Positions 24,772 through 32,480 of a DNA stretch of 32,480 nt are shown here, in pieces. Location: the NCBI GenBank assembly GCA_012729265.1, contig JAAYDL010000013.1:1-32480 (forward strand), given 5' to 3'. The stretch comes from Lentisphaerota bacterium (GTDB lineage Bacteria; Verrucomicrobiota; Kiritimatiellia; Kiritimatiellales; Pontiellaceae). Every line of letters starts with the position of its first letter. Position 1 is the first letter of the stretch. The notes under the pieces were generated by a model. It was not told the origin of the DNA and searched no databases. It saw nothing but the letters and a program-made list of their open reading frames with translations. The translations under genes and the position numbers were made by a program.

Positions 24772-26097
24772 ATGATCTGCTTTTCTCCAGAAGAGTTGGC
24801 GCAGTGGGCCGGTGCCCTCTGGAGCGGTAGGGTGCCGCCGCTGATTCAGGGCGTGAGTCATGACACCCGCACACTGAAGAACGGCGATCTCTATGTGGCT
24901 ATTCCCGGTGAACGATTTGACGGCCATGATTTTGTGGAGCAGGCCTTTGAAAAGGGCGCGGTCGGAGCTTTGGTGAACGATGATTTTTCCTTGGACGGTT
25001 ATCCGCTACTGAAAGTGCCGGATACACTGAAAGGACTCCAGGACTTGGCGCGCGGTTATCGCGACACTTGGACAGGAACCGTTGTGGGTATAACCGGCAG
25101 CGTGGGAAAAACCACGGTGAAGGAAATGTGTGCGGAGGTGCTTTCACAAAAAGGATTGGTGCATCGAACCGCTGGTAATTTTAATAATCATATTGGTTTA
25201 CCGCTGAGTATGTTGTCGATGCCGCGCACGGCGGCGTACGGTGTTTTTGAGATAGGGATGAGCCATCCGGGCGAGATTGCGGAGTTGGCTGAAAACCTTC
25301 GTCCGAACATAGCGATCATATCCGATATCTGTAACGCGCACCGCGAAAGTTTTGAGTCGCTGGAAGCGATTGCCCGCGAGAAGGCAGCGCTGCTGGCTTC
25401 ACTTCCTTCCTCCGGGTTGGCCATTCTGGATCGCGACAGCGAATGGTTTGAGTTGATGAGCGATCAAACCTGCGCGCAAACCGTTTCGATTTCGTTCGGT
25501 GTTGCGGGCGACTATGTCGGATACAAGGTTGGCGATTCTGTTTTAGAGGTGAACGGCTTTGAATATACCATGCCGCTGCCGGGCGATCATATTATGCGCA
25601 ATGCGCTGCGGGCCATCGCCCTTGGATTGGAGCTGGGAGAGGAACCGTCGGCCATTGCCGCAGGGCTTTGCCGGTTTAAAAATCCTCCGATGCGCTGGCA
25701 GGAGCATAAAATTAACGGCGTGCACTTTGTAAATGATGCTTACAACGCCAATCCACTCTCCATGCGCGCGGGGCTTCAGACGTTTGCCGAGCTCAAAGGC
25801 GCTGGAAAAAAATGGGCGGTACTCGGCGGTATGCGCGAACTGGGCGAGTCGGAAGCAGCAGAGCATGCCGCGCTGGGTCGGTTTGTTGACGAGTTAAATT
25901 TTGATGGCGTCGTTGCAGTGGGTGCGCTCGCCGCGCAGATTCAATGTTCGCGGACGGAGCGGATCTATTATTGTGCCGAAGCGGCGGAGGCCGCGCAGAT
26001 ATTGAAGAATAACCTGCGAACCGACGACTGCGTGCTGCTGAAGGCCTCACGCGGCGAGCGGCTGGAACGGGTGCTCGAATGTTTTAAGGAGATATAG
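24772..26097 (+). CDS. murF: UDP-MurNAc-tripeptide:D-Ala-D-Ala ligase MurF
   Basis: The 441-residue protein has the ATP loop GSVGKTT (109-115), FNNHIGLPLSML (typical of MurF), FEIGMSHPGEI, the INDAYNANP motif region (here VNDAYNANPLSMRAGL) and GMRELGE near the C terminus. It joins D-Ala-D-Ala to the UDP-MurNAc-tripeptide, completing the pentapeptide precursor. The ATG immediately follows the murE stop. mraY starts 4 bases after its stop. Confidence 0.95.
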   Translation: MICFSPEELAQWAGALWSGRVPPLIQGVSHDTRTLKNGDLYVAIPGERFDGHDFVEQAFEKGAVGALVNDDFSLDGYPLLKVPDTLKGLQDLARGYRDTWTGTVVGITGSVGKTTVKEMCAEVLSQKGLVHRTAGNFNNHIGLPLSMLSMPRTAAYGVFEIGMSHPGEIAELAENLRPNIAIISDICNAHRESFESLEAIAREKAALLASLPSSGLAILDRDSEWFELMSDQTCAQTVSISFGVAGDYVGYKVGDSVLEVNGFEYTMPLPGDHIMRNALRAIALGLELGEEPSAIAAGLCRFKNPPMRWQEHKINGVHFVNDAYNANPLSMRAGLQTFAELKGAGKKWAVLGGMRELGESEAAEHAALGRFVDELNFDGVVAVGALAAQIQCSRTERIYYCAEAAEAAQILKNNLRTDDCVLLKASRGERLERVLECFKEI

Positions 26098-26101
26098 CGA
26101 A

Positions 26102-27241
26102 ATGCTTTACTATTTGTCGTTATTGCAGAACCACATGTCGGAACTGCGCCTTTTTCAGTATATCACCTTCCGTACACTGGGTGCGGCATCGACGGCGTTT
26201 CTCATTTCGCTGCTCCTCGGCCCGTGGCTGATTCGCCGCCTTCGCATTATTAATTTTGGCGATTTAGTGGAAGACAAACGTGTGGGTGCACTGGATAAGA
26301 AAAAAAAGGTGGGAACGCCAACGATGGGCGGGCTGCTGATTATTTCCTCCTCCGTCGGCTCCACGCTGATTTGGGCGATCCCGACGAACATGTATGTGTT
26401 GATCGTACTCGGAACCTTTGTGCTGATGGGCATGATCGGATTTGCGGACGATCTGCTGAAGATCAAACGACGTAACGGACTGAGTGTGAAAATGAAGTTT
26501 CTCTTTCAACTGGTCTGGACCATCGTCGTCTTCGCTGTGCTTTGGTGTGTTCCGGAAACCCGGGAACGCGTAACCGATTTTATGATTCCATTTTTTAAAT
26601 ATCCGCTCTTCCAGATGGCGATGATCCCGGCGTTTATTTTTATGTTTATGGTGCTGGTCGGCGCATCGAATGCCGTAAATTTGACCGACGGCCTCGACGG
26701 CTTGGCGATCGGCTGCTCCAACTCCGTGCTGGGTGCTTATCTGGTGCTGACCTATGTGGCCGGTCATATCAAATTTGCAGAATATCTTCAGGTGCCGTAT
26801 GTCAGCGACTGCGGCGAACTGACCGTTTTCTGCGGTGCGCTGCTGGGGGCCGGGCTCGGTTTCCTTTGGTATAACTGCCACCCCGCAAAAATTTTTATGG
26901 GCGACACCGGCAGTCTTGCGCTGGGCGGAGCGATTGCCATGCTGTCGATTCTGATCAAGCAGGAACTGCTGTTAATTATCGTCGGCGGTGTGTTTGTGAT
27001 TGAGGCTGCGAGCGTGGTGATTCAGAGCGGTTATTTTAAATATACCCGCAAACGATTCGGAGAGGGGCGTCGCGTGTTTAAATGTGCGCCCCTGCACCAT
27101 CATTTTGAGTTTGTTGAAAAGGAACGGGCGATGGACGAAAACCGTCTTCCGGAACTGGTTGAAACGGTCATTGTGAACCGCTTCTGGATCCTCTCCATTA
27201 TCTTCGCCATCATCGGCATTGCCACCCTAAAGATCCGTTAA
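26102..27241 (+). CDS. mraY: Phospho-MurNAc-pentapeptide translocase MraY
   Basis: The 379-residue membrane protein contains the MraY signatures: a KKKVGTPTMGG segment, GFADDLLKI, the NLTDGLDGLA aspartate motif, FMGDTGSLALGG and PLHHHFEFVEKE near the C terminus; several membrane helices lie between them. MraY links phospho-MurNAc-pentapeptide to undecaprenyl phosphate to make lipid I. It is slightly longer than the usual 320-360 residues, with a short insert (MDENRLPELVETV) near the C terminus. The stop overlaps the murD ATG by one base. Confidence 0.95.
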   Translation: MLYYLSLLQNHMSELRLFQYITFRTLGAASTAFLISLLLGPWLIRRLRIINFGDLVEDKRVGALDKKKKVGTPTMGGLLIISSSVGSTLIWAIPTNMYVLIVLGTFVLMGMIGFADDLLKIKRRNGLSVKMKFLFQLVWTIVVFAVLWCVPETRERVTDFMIPFFKYPLFQMAMIPAFIFMFMVLVGASNAVNLTDGLDGLAIGCSNSVLGAYLVLTYVAGHIKFAEYLQVPYVSDCGELTVFCGALLGAGLGFLWYNCHPAKIFMGDTGSLALGGAIAMLSILIKQELLLIIVGGVFVIEAASVVIQSGYFKYTRKRFGEGRRVFKCAPLHHHFEFVEKERAMDENRLPELVETVIVNRFWILSIIFAIIGIATLKIR

Positions 27242-28584
27242 TGAATGAATATCACAATGCTTTAATACTCGGTTATGGCCGCAGTGGTCAGGCGGCGGAG
27301 CGTCTGCTGCGTTCCGAAGGTTGTTCCACAACGGTGGTTGCGAAGGAGCAGACGGATGATGCCGCGCTGGCGGAACTTCTTCGGGAACCGTCGTTCGATC
27401 TCTGTATTGTCAGCCCTGGATTCAGCGTGGAACATCTGTGGGTTCGCGCGATTCGCGACGCCGGAATTCCTCTACTTTCAGAGCTGGAGTTGGGCTGGTC
27501 GCGGCATCGCGGGAAAACGGTGGCGGTGACGGGGTCGAACGGCAAGAGCACAGCGGTTAAATGGATTTGTGAATCTCTTTGCGCCGCCGGCTTGCAAGCG
27601 GAAATCGGCGGAAACTATGGGGTTCCTGCCTGCGAAGTGGTGATAAAACATCCAGATCTGGAGTGGCTGGTGCTGGAGGTGAGTTCGTTCCAGTTGGAAA
27701 CCGTTGATTTGTTTCAGCCTGATATTGCGGTGGTGCTCAATGTGCTGCCCAATCATCTGGACCGCCACGGAACGATGGAAACCTATTGGCAGACAAAGGC
27801 GCGGATTTTTGGTCAATCACCCCGATCTGATGCTGTTTGCATGGTCCCGCACGACTGGCGGGATCGATTCCGCACGGTTTCCGGCGGCGGAGCATGGGTT
27901 ACCTTTGGGGCTTCGGACGCCGCAGACTATTCATTTCACGAAGGCCGGATTATATTTAAAGGAAGTCCGGTGGTGGATTTGAGTGGAACACAGTTTGATA
28001 ATCCGGTTTTAGGAAGCTGCACCGGTGCGGCGGTTACTGCGGTTGCTGCCGCCGTTGGGTTTGATTTCGAAGTTGTGGAACGGGTTGCGCATCAGTTTAT
28101 TGCGTTGCCGCATCGAATGCAGGTGCTGGGGGTTATTGATGAGGTTAAATACGTCAATGATTCAAAGGCAACCAATCTTTCGGCGTTGGCAGCGGCTGTG
28201 CAGGGATGCCGTTTTCCGGTTCATCTGATTGCCGGCGGATTGGCCAAAGAGACAGACTTCACTTTCGTGAAAGATATTCTGGTCGAACGGGCAAAGAAGA
28301 TATACCTTGTGGGCCGAGCATCCCAATCGATGTATTCCGCGTGGAATCAAATTTGTGACTGCGCGGAGTGCGGAACGCTTGAAGCGGCGTTTCAGGAGGC
28401 ACGAAATCAGGCGAAGCCGGGGGAAGTTGTTCTGTTATCTCCCGGATGCGCCAGTTTCGACCAGTTCCGCAGTTTCGAAGAACGCGGTGATCTGTTTGCC
28501 GACTTGTTCCGTCGGGCAGGTGAGGCAGAGCGGAGTACATTCAGGGATTCGGTTGGTTTCGGGCATAGTAAAAAAGGAGTTTGA
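27241..28584 (+). CDS. murD: UDP-MurNAc-L-Ala:D-Glu ligase MurD
   Basis: The 447-residue protein has an N-terminal Rossmann-like start (ALILGYGRSGQAAERLL), the ATP loop TGSNGKSTAVKW, the SSFQLET motif, NVLPNHLDRHGTMETYWQTK with the carbamylated Lys, and KYVNDSKATN in the C-terminal domain. It adds D-glutamate to UDP-MurNAc-L-Ala. The C-terminal extension after FRRAGEAE is lineage-specific. It overlaps mraY by one base and its stop overlaps the start of the LysM gene. Confidence 0.94.
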   Translation: MNEYHNALILGYGRSGQAAERLLRSEGCSTTVVAKEQTDDAALAELLREPSFDLCIVSPGFSVEHLWVRAIRDAGIPLLSELELGWSRHRGKTVAVTGSNGKSTAVKWICESLCAAGLQAEIGGNYGVPACEVVIKHPDLEWLVLEVSSFQLETVDLFQPDIAVVLNVLPNHLDRHGTMETYWQTKARIFGQSPRSDAVCMVPHDWRDRFRTVSGGGAWVTFGASDAADYSFHEGRIIFKGSPVVDLSGTQFDNPVLGSCTGAAVTAVAAAVGFDFEVVERVAHQFIALPHRMQVLGVIDEVKYVNDSKATNLSALAAAVQGCRFPVHLIAGGLAKETDFTFVKDILVERAKKIYLVGRASQSMYSAWNQICDCAECGTLEAAFQEARNQAKPGEVVLLSPGCASFDQFRSFEERGDLFADLFRRAGEAERSTFRDSVGFGHSKKGV

Positions 28585-29558
28585 TGATGAAAAAGAATAT
28601 TGCAGTCATTGGGGCGCACGTTGCTGTATTGGGCGCGGTTTCCCTTCTTTCGGGGTGCTTCACCTCTAATCCTGACAGTGGGCTGATTGGTGCCGCTGCG
28701 CGTACCAGAGGTCCGATCAAACATGTTCACCCCGGAAAAGATTCACAGCCGGATGTATATAAGACGGTTGATTATGAAGTTGGAGACTTGGATCCGTGGC
28801 GTTCCGATGATGGACAAGATCTCATTTCAACTGAAGATCTCACCACGAGTTACAATCCTCCTCCTGCAGGGGATGACAACCAGCCTTCAGTTGAGTATGA
28901 CACGTACATCGTTCAGCCGGGAGATATTCTTTCGCGCGTGGCAGCCAAATTTGATACAAGAACCTCAACGCTGGTGGAGCTGAACAATCTTCCGAATGCG
29001 GATGTCATCTATGTGGGTCAGGAACTGAAGGTTCCGGTCGGAAGCCACAGTTCTGGCGGCGGATTAACGACGACTTCAAATACCTCCTCCAGAAACGAAA
29101 CGGTTCAAAAGGGTGATGTTTATGTCATTCAGCCGGGCGATACACTTTCCGAGATTGCCGTGCGTGCAGGCGTGAGTATTGATGACCTGCGTCAGCTCAA
29201 TAATATCAGCGGCGATATGATTCGGGCCGGCGATAAGCTGAACATTCCTAAAGGGGGAAACGTTCCTTCAGGCGGTTCCTCCTCGGCCCAATCCACGAAT
29301 ACGAGTGTGGAAACATCGACAGGTTCTAATACGAGCACCGGAAGCGAGAACATTATCACCGGCGGAAGTGGTGCTTCCGAAAATGATAATTTTGCAGGAT
29401 ATCGCATGGAAACAACTCAGTTTTATCCGACCGATACGCTGGATAGACTGGCTGACTATTACGGAGCCAAAAAAGAGGATATCCTTAAAGCAAACCATCT
29501 GTCGGATGAGTCGCAGATTACTAGAGGGATGAGACTGCTTATTCCTGTTAAGGATTAA
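28584..29558 (+). CDS. Lipoprotein with three LysM peptidoglycan-binding domains
   Basis: The 324-residue protein has a signal peptide and lipobox LSGC (Cys25), then three LysM repeats: about 107-152 (YIVQPGDILSRVAAKF), 179-223 (YVIQPGDTLSEIA) and a more divergent third at about 273-322. The linkers are Ser/Thr/Gly-rich. LysM domains bind peptidoglycan glycan chains, so it probably tethers the outer membrane to, or decorates, the wall during division. Two ATGs (28584, 28587) follow GGAG at 28576-28579; 28584 overlaps the murD stop, 28587 has the better spacing. ftsW follows after 20 nt. The catalytic function, if any, is not visible. Confidence 0.85.
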   Translation: MMKKNIAVIGAHVAVLGAVSLLSGCFTSNPDSGLIGAAARTRGPIKHVHPGKDSQPDVYKTVDYEVGDLDPWRSDDGQDLISTEDLTTSYNPPPAGDDNQPSVEYDTYIVQPGDILSRVAAKFDTRTSTLVELNNLPNADVIYVGQELKVPVGSHSSGGGLTTTSNTSSRNETVQKGDVYVIQPGDTLSEIAVRAGVSIDDLRQLNNISGDMIRAGDKLNIPKGGNVPSGGSSSAQSTNTSVETSTGSNTSTGSENIITGGSGASENDNFAGYRMETTQFYPTDTLDRLADYYGAKKEDILKANHLSDESQITRGMRLLIPVKD

Positions 29559-29578
29559 TTTCGGGAGTCAAAGTATCA

Positions 29579-30712
29579 ATGCGGAAAGCCATATCGCTGT
29601 TTATCGCTGTAGTGTTGATACTCGTCACGCTTGGCATACTGATTCTATCGAGTGCGAGCTCCACAAAAAGTGAGGGGGCCTCGTACTATTGGATGCGTCA
29701 GCTCATGTGGCTGGCGTTTGCCTTTGTAGCCGCAGCGATTGCCGCACGATTGGACTATCGGTTCTATCGCCGTCTGGCGGTTCCCCTAGCCTGTGTATCG
29801 TTGGCGCTCCTAGTGGTGGTGCGTCTTTTCTTTGACCCCATCAACGGAAGTCACCGCTGGATTAAGGTGGCCGGTTTCACCTTTCAGCCCTCTGAGCTGG
29901 CCAAGATCGCCGTCATTTTGCTGTTTGCCTGGTGGTTGGCGAGATATCAGCGGCGGCTGAAGGAGTTTATATACGGGATACTGGTTCCGTTTTCTATGCT
30001 GGCCCTCTTTGCGGGTGCAATTATTGTGGAGCCGGATTACGGCACCACGCTGCTGATCTCATCGGTAGCGGTCTGCATGATGTACTTGAGCGGCGTAAGC
30101 ATGATGCCGCTTTTTTCGGCGGGGCTGTTGGGCGTTGGCGGAATTGCGCTCTTAATTCGGATGAACGAAGAACGGATGGGGCGCATTATGGGATTTCTGA
30201 ATCCGCAATTGCATGAGCAGGATGAGGCTTGGCAGTTAACCAACGCGCTTCGCGCTTTTGCAAATGGCGGGCAGGACGGCTGGTGGCGCGGCCAGGGGTT
30301 CGGCAACAGTCTGCAGAAATATCACTACCTGCCCGAAGCACACACCGACTTTATTTTTCCAATCCTCGGCGAGGAACTGGGATTGGTGGCCGCTTGGGTG
30401 GTCGTTCTATTGTTTCTGACGTTGTTTATCTTGGGTATCGTGATTGCATTGCGGGCCCATGACGATTTCGGTCGCTTTATGGCGTTTGGGATTACGTTGA
30501 TGATTTCGCTGCAGGCGCTGATCAACTTTGCGGTGGTCACCGGCTGTGTTCCGACGAAAGGACTCGCGCTGCCGTTTATCAGCTATGGAGGCTCCAGTCT
30601 GCTCATTTCGGGCGGCATGATCGGGATTATGGTTAATATTGCGCATGTCAGTACAAAGGAGCCTCCCCGGTCGGAGCGAAATATATTCAAGGACCGAACC
30701 CGTAAGGTTTAG
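29579..30712 (+). CDS. ftsW: Peptidoglycan glycosyltransferase FtsW (SEDS family)
   Basis: The 377-residue multi-pass membrane protein has SEDS landmarks: NGSHRWIKVAGFTFQPSELAK, IIVEPDYGTTLL, the EAHTDFIFPILGEELG loop and a terminal PTKGLALPFISYGGSSLL. FtsW polymerises lipid II into septal glycan strands with FtsI; RodA looks alike, but the location beside murD and ftsI favours FtsW. Both are in this cluster, though separated by mur genes. The ribosome-binding site is weak (GGGAG about 11 nt upstream). The next gene begins after 21 nt. Confidence 0.93.
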   Translation: MRKAISLFIAVVLILVTLGILILSSASSTKSEGASYYWMRQLMWLAFAFVAAAIAARLDYRFYRRLAVPLACVSLALLVVVRLFFDPINGSHRWIKVAGFTFQPSELAKIAVILLFAWWLARYQRRLKEFIYGILVPFSMLALFAGAIIVEPDYGTTLLISSVAVCMMYLSGVSMMPLFSAGLLGVGGIALLIRMNEERMGRIMGFLNPQLHEQDEAWQLTNALRAFANGGQDGWWRGQGFGNSLQKYHYLPEAHTDFIFPILGEELGLVAAWVVVLLFLTLFILGIVIALRAHDDFGRFMAFGITLMISLQALINFAVVTGCVPTKGLALPFISYGGSSLLISGGMIGIMVNIAHVSTKEPPRSERNIFKDRTRKV

Positions 30713-30733
30713 TAGAGTTTCAGGAGAGTTTGA

Positions 30734-31579
30734 ATGGCGGATCAATATGAGCTGTTAGACAGCGGGAACGGAAAAAAGCTGGAGCGCTTCGGCGATGTTG
30801 TGCTGGAGCGTCCGTGTGCGCAGGCGGTATGGAATCCGCGTTTTCCTGAACGTTGGCGCTCTGCCGATGCGCAGTTTGATCGCAGCAATGGGTTAAATTG
30901 GAGCGGACGGGATCAGCTCGACGATGCGTGGCACGTGGAGATCGGCGGCGTGGTGATGAAGCTCTCCGCGACCGATTTCGGCCACCTCGGTGTATTTCCT
31001 GAAACGCGTACGCTGTGGAACTGGATCCGCGAAACGCTGACGGTGCAGGGAAAAAAGAAAAACCGCCCGCTGAGTTTTCTGAATCTGTTCGCCTATTCCG
31101 GCGGAGCAACGCTGGCGGGTGCGCAGGCGGGGGCGTCCTGCTGCCACCTTGATGCATCGAAGGGAATGGTCGATTGGGCACGCGAAAACGCGCGGCTGAA
31201 TCAACTGCAGGATGCGCCGATTCGCTGGATTGTGGACGATGTCATTAAGTTTCTGCGCAGGGAGGTGCGGCGAAACAACTGCTACGACGCTATCCTGTTG
31301 GATCCTCCGTCGTTTGGTCGTGGTAAAAAGGGCGAGCTCTATAAGATTGAGGAGCAGTTGGTGGAAACCTTGAATCTGGTTCATCAGGTGCTCAACGAAG
31401 ATCCGGCCTTTGTTTTGCTGACTTCACACACGCCCGGTTTTTCGCCGATCGTTCTGCGTAATCTGCTGGAGCAGTATCACGACATCGGACGTTTTGAGTG
31501 CGGCGAAATGCTGCTCACCGGCGCGGAGGATGTCATGGAACTGCCGAACGGAAACTGGGCCCGCTGGATCAATGAATAA
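30734..31579 (+). CDS. Class I SAM-dependent rRNA methyltransferase (RlmI/RlmK-like, no PUA domain)
   Basis: The 281-residue protein has the SAM-binding motif [12 protein letters not shown] (116-126), [14 protein letters not shown] and the catalytic [12 protein letters not shown] (from 190), matching the methyltransferase domain of RlmI/RlmK-type 23S rRNA m5C or m2G enzymes. The N-terminal PUA domain of RlmI is missing; the first 70 residues instead form a short lead ([14 protein letters not shown]). Family members of this shorter type are commonly annotated as SAM-dependent methyltransferases. CAGGAGAG lies 5 nt before the ATG. It follows ftsW directly, in place of murG. The target base is unknown. 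Confidence 0.82.
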   Translation: MADQYELLDSGNGKKLERFGDVVLERPCAQAVWNPRFPERWRSADAQFDRSNGLNWSGRDQLDDAWHVEIGGVVMKLSATDFGHLGVFPETRTLWNWIRETLTVQGKKKNRPLSFLNLFAYSGGATLAGAQAGASCCHLDASKGMVDWARENARLNQLQDAPIRWIVDDVIKFLRREVRRNNCYDAILLDPPSFGRGKKGELYKIEEQLVETLNLVHQVLNEDPAFVLLTSHTPGFSPIVLRNLLEQYHDIGRFECGEMLLTGAEDVMELPNGNWARWINE

Positions 31580-31586
31580 AACTGGG

Positions 31587-31645
31587 TCCACAGATTGCGT
31601 AGATTTTCACAGATTGAAATCCTGATTATCTGAGAAATCTGTGGA
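31587..31645. repeat. Inverted repeat of the CCACAGATT type between the methyltransferase and pseudouridine synthase genes
   Basis: TCCACAGATT (31587-31596) and AATCTGTGGA (31636-31645) form 10-bp perfect arms with a 39-nt spacer. A second CACAGATT lies at 31608-31615, 19 bases after the first. It resembles a short dispersed intergenic repeat and is unrelated to the neighbouring genes. Confidence 0.6.
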
Positions 31646-31663
31646 TAAAATAATGTTTTGCTA

Positions 31664-32353
31664 ATGAGCGCATTAAACTACATCGCTGAAGAGCTGGAGC
31701 CGCTGATTCTTTTTGCGGACAATCATCTGCTGGCGGTAAACAAACCCGCAGGAATGCTTTGTCAAGACAGCGGCACGGGGAAACGCAATCTTGAAGACTG
31801 GGCGCGTGAATGGGTGCGCGTGGATAAAGGTAAGCCGGGCAGTGTCTTCCTCAATGCCGTGCACCGGATAGATCGGTCCGTCAGCGGTGTCGTGCTCTTT
31901 GCCCGAACCAGCAAGGCGCTCGCGCGGCTGAATGAAGATATCCGCAAACGCGCCTGCCGGAAGATTTATTACGCGCTCGTTGAAGGTACTCCGCCGAAAC
32001 CCAGCGATCAGCTCAACCATTGGCTGACGCATGAACACCATCGGGCAGAAATCTCTCGCGAAGGAGCCGTCGGTGCGCAGCGCGCTGTGCTCAGCTATAA
32101 GCTGCTGAAAAAGACAGATCGTTTTTCGCTGCTGGAAGTGGATTTAGAAACCGGGCGCTACCATCAGATTCGCGCACAGCTTTCAGCCATCGGCTGTCCC
32201 ATTGCGGGCGACGAAAAATATGGGGCCTCTGTTGCCAATCAAGAGATTGCGCTGCACCATCGCCGATTGGAGCTACAGCATCCCACGCGTAAGGAACTGC
32301 TCCAGATTGAAGCGCCATATCCCGCCGACTCTCCATGGTGGAGCGGGGTTTAG
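31664..32353 (+). CDS. RluA-family pseudouridine synthase
   Basis: The 229-residue product is a catalytic pseudouridine synthase domain without an S4 domain. The signature HRIDRSVSGVVLFARTSKA carries the catalytic Asp70, and RYHQIRAQLSAIGCPIAGDEKYG is the downstream RluA motif. The N terminus FADNHLLAVNKPAGMLCQDS is also typical. It isomerises uridines in rRNA or tRNA; the target is not determinable. ATG 31664 is preferred over TTG 31658. No strong ribosome-binding site is visible; the upstream gap of 84 nt carries a repeat, so it may have its own promoter. Confidence 0.88.
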   Translation: MSALNYIAEELEPLILFADNHLLAVNKPAGMLCQDSGTGKRNLEDWAREWVRVDKGKPGSVFLNAVHRIDRSVSGVVLFARTSKALARLNEDIRKRACRKIYYALVEGTPPKPSDQLNHWLTHEHHRAEISREGAVGAQRAVLSYKLLKKTDRFSLLEVDLETGRYHQIRAQLSAIGCPIAGDEKYGASVANQEIALHHRRLELQHPTRKELLQIEAPYPADSPWWSGV

Positions 32354-32370
32354 CCCAATTTCCGCGGCCT

Positions 32371-32424
32371 AAAATGTAGTGTATTGCGCCGCAGATGATT
32401 ACATCGATGCAGTCACTACATTTT
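32371..32424. terminator. Hairpin with an 11-bp stem after the RluA-family gene
   Basis: AAAATGTAGTG (32371-32381) pairs with CACTACATTTT (32414-32424) around a 32-nt loop, ending in a T-run (TTTTT at 32421-32425). It begins 18 bases after the stop and may terminate that gene. The long loop makes this tentative, and it could equally be a small repeat. Confidence 0.45.
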
Positions 32425-32480
32425 TGCGCACGCGTTAATTCGATAGGTGTGCCGAGGGATGGGCAAAGCGGTCCAGTCGA

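Noticed and set aside
32440-32480. Possible 5' half of a class II tRNA (GCCGAGGGATGGGC...)
   Set aside because: The start vaguely resembles a tRNA-Tyr/Ser D-arm, but the possible D-loop is too long and the anticodon arm is cut off by the window end, so it cannot be supported.

Overview
The window looks like a chromosomal segment of a Gram-negative (didermic), meso-diaminopimelate-type bacterium. The evidence is an MsbA-type lipid exporter, an LpxL/HtrB-like acyltransferase, two lipobox proteins, and a MurE carrying the DNPR motif. Overall gene style, the loose dcw cluster and the dispersed palindromic repeats fit the Planctomycetes-Verrucomicrobia-Chlamydiae superphylum, with Kiritimatiellota as my best guess. 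That placement is inference from style, not from a marker-gene tree.

Region 1 (1-5081) is an envelope glycolipid block. On the minus strand, in transcription order, are a GT4 glycosyltransferase fused to a YrbL-like kinase domain, a stand-alone YrbL-like kinase, and a partial PMT/ArnT-like membrane glycosyltransferase that runs off the left edge. Divergent from them is an MsbA-like ABC exporter. Together they suggest assembly, modification and export of a lipid-linked glycan.

Region 2 (5082-13247) holds a small SHOCT-type lipoprotein, an unrecognised secreted protein, a two-gene ATGA-coupled operon (PepT-like M20 peptidase and AddA-like helicase-nuclease), and on the plus strand a hybrid histidine kinase followed by a single-domain response regulator.

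Region 3 (13339-17214, minus strand) contains a hotdog thioesterase-like gene, then an LpxL-like acyltransferase, MgtE and RecO in close succession.

Region 4 (about 17215-19300) is a gene-poor accessory patch. It has one AT-rich, possibly acquired secreted protein gene and a dense mixture of palindromes and imperfect direct repeats.

Region 5 (19300-31000) is a division and cell wall (dcw) cluster: mraZ, an unrecognised 67-codon ORF, rsmH, ftsL-like, ftsI, murE, murF, mraY, murD, a triple-LysM lipoprotein gene and ftsW. A run of 10-bp-spaced TGG boxes upstream of mraZ looks like an MraZ operator, and a terminator-like hairpin sits between ftsL and ftsI. The usual downstream genes (murG, murC, ftsQ, ftsA, ftsZ) are absent here. 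Instead an RlmI-type methyltransferase and an RluA-type pseudouridine synthase follow, so RNA-modification genes close the window.

I found no CRISPR array, complete tRNA or rRNA, or recognisable transposase. No clearly new multi-gene system is proven. The best candidates for novelty are the GT4-YrbL fusion cassette, the small ORF and internal attenuator-like hairpin in the dcw cluster, and the structured repeat patch of region 4.
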